Shown: piece by piece, positions 63,654-64,000 of the stretch | Layout of the letters: every line of letters starts with the position of its first letter | Numbering within the stretch: position 1 is the stretch's first letter | Assembly: GCF_025148285.1 (NCBI RefSeq) | Contig: NZ_CP102268.1 | Span: 3,813,501 to 3,877,500, forward strand | Direction of reading: 5' to 3' | Length of the DNA stretch: 64,000 nucleotides | Source of the DNA: Marvinbryantia formatexigens DSM 14469 | Lineage (GTDB): Bacteria > Bacillota > Clostridia > Lachnospirales > Lachnospiraceae | The notes under the pieces: generated by a model | Seen by the model: the letters and a program-made list of their open reading frames with translations, nothing else | What the model was told of the DNA's origin: nothing | Databases searched by the model: none | Position numbers and translations under genes: made by a program

Positions 63654-64000
63654 ATGAAAAAACAAAGCCCGCTGCTACGCGTCTGGGAGCTGGGAAAACA
63701 GGAGCATGGCGGTCTGATTTTCGCCATTGTATGCACGCTCACAGGAGTGGCGCTGGGAATGCTGCCGTATTACGCGGCGGCGCAGATGATTATCGGTCTG
63801 CTTGCGGGAGAGCGGGAGCTGTCCGTCTATCTGCCGTGGCTGGGCATCGCGCTGGCAGGTTACGCCGCCCGCACCCTGCTTTATAATCTGGCGCTCTCGC
63901 GCTCGCACAGGGCAACCTTTTCGATTCTAAAAAGCATCCGGCAGAGGATTCTGGAAAAGCTGCCGCGCCTTTCTCTGGGAACCGTCATGGATATGTCCAG
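63654..64000 (+). CDS. ABC exporter-fold transporter, N-terminal part (cut by window end)
   Basis: The first 115 residues of a membrane domain are visible: MKKQSPLLRVWELGKQEHGG, then two hydrophobic spans (LIFAIVCTLTGVALGMLPYY and YLPWLGIALAGYAARTLLY). SHRATFSILKSIRQRILEKLPRLSLGTV follows, like SHKATFHVLGNIRRQVCDKLARVPLG in the transporter at 55478. It is therefore a paralogue of subunit A. AAGGAGG precedes ATG 63654. The ATPase part lies outside the window. Confidence 0.85.
   Translation, partial: MKKQSPLLRVWELGKQEHGGLIFAIVCTLTGVALGMLPYYAAAQMIIGLLAGERELSVYLPWLGIALAGYAARTLLYNLALSRSHRATFSILKSIRQRILEKLPRLSLGTVMDMS

Overview
The window is chromosomal DNA of a spore-forming, carbohydrate-specialised Firmicute, most likely a member of the Lachnospiraceae (Clostridia). 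Pointers are strong AGGAGG ribosome binding sites, a spoIIM-xerD pair, an EF-G paralogue, rubredoxin, Gram-positive single-membrane surface proteins with a KTGD-type sorting tail, sugar ABC importers without their own ATPase, and many glycoside hydrolases. Most of the window is fairly G+C-rich; about 29.0-39.1 kb, 59.1-60.2 kb and 61.8-62.9 kb are visibly A+T-richer and probably accessory.

Layout. 1-2.4 kb: a nitrate/sulfonate/taurine-type ABC importer (permease cut by the window edge, ATPase, binding protein) closed by a terminator. 2.5-6.8 kb: amino-sugar cluster with a DUF4838 hydrolase-like protein, a divergent NagB-like protein and NagA. 7.0-8.9 kb: a small conserved protein and a membrane-anchored CapA-type protein, convergent with tyrA-aroA on the minus strand. 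11.5-15.8 kb: housekeeping stretch with an EF-G paralogue, rubredoxin, SpoIIM and XerD.

15.8-28.1 kb is the most unusual region. A structured leader, a strong promoter, a 21-copy pentanucleotide tract and a terminator/antiterminator-like hairpin pair precede a MalT-type LuxR regulator. The regulator is followed by a giant secreted repeat protein broken by one in-frame TGA, two paralogous membrane-tethered beta proteins, two small secreted proteins that share a module with the giant protein's C-terminus, and a wall-anchored protein. It looks like a phase-variable surface structure that I cannot match to a described system.

28.2-30.1 kb: an Rpn/YhgA-like nuclease and an alpha/beta hydrolase, both on the minus strand. 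30.4-38.8 kb: a sugar importer with a GH42-like hydrolase, D-lyxose isomerase, LacI regulator and polyol dehydrogenase. 39.2-54.4 kb: GH2 beta-glycosidase, LacI regulator, LplB/LplC/SBP-type importer, GH38 alpha-mannosidase, GH3 and GH2 beta-mannosidase. This reads as intracellular breakdown of mannose-containing oligosaccharides such as N-glycans.

54.5-64 kb: two TetR-ABC exporter-fold modules (the second cut by the window end) on either side of an Rpn-like nuclease, enolase and an MNT-HEPN toxin-antitoxin pair. The two TetR genes share an operator layout. The two ABC operons and enolase share a second operator, RGTTAG-N6-CTAACT, that resembles DtxR/IdeR-type metal boxes. The toxin-antitoxin pair sits between two identical 63-bp direct repeats that are copies of the enolase terminator.
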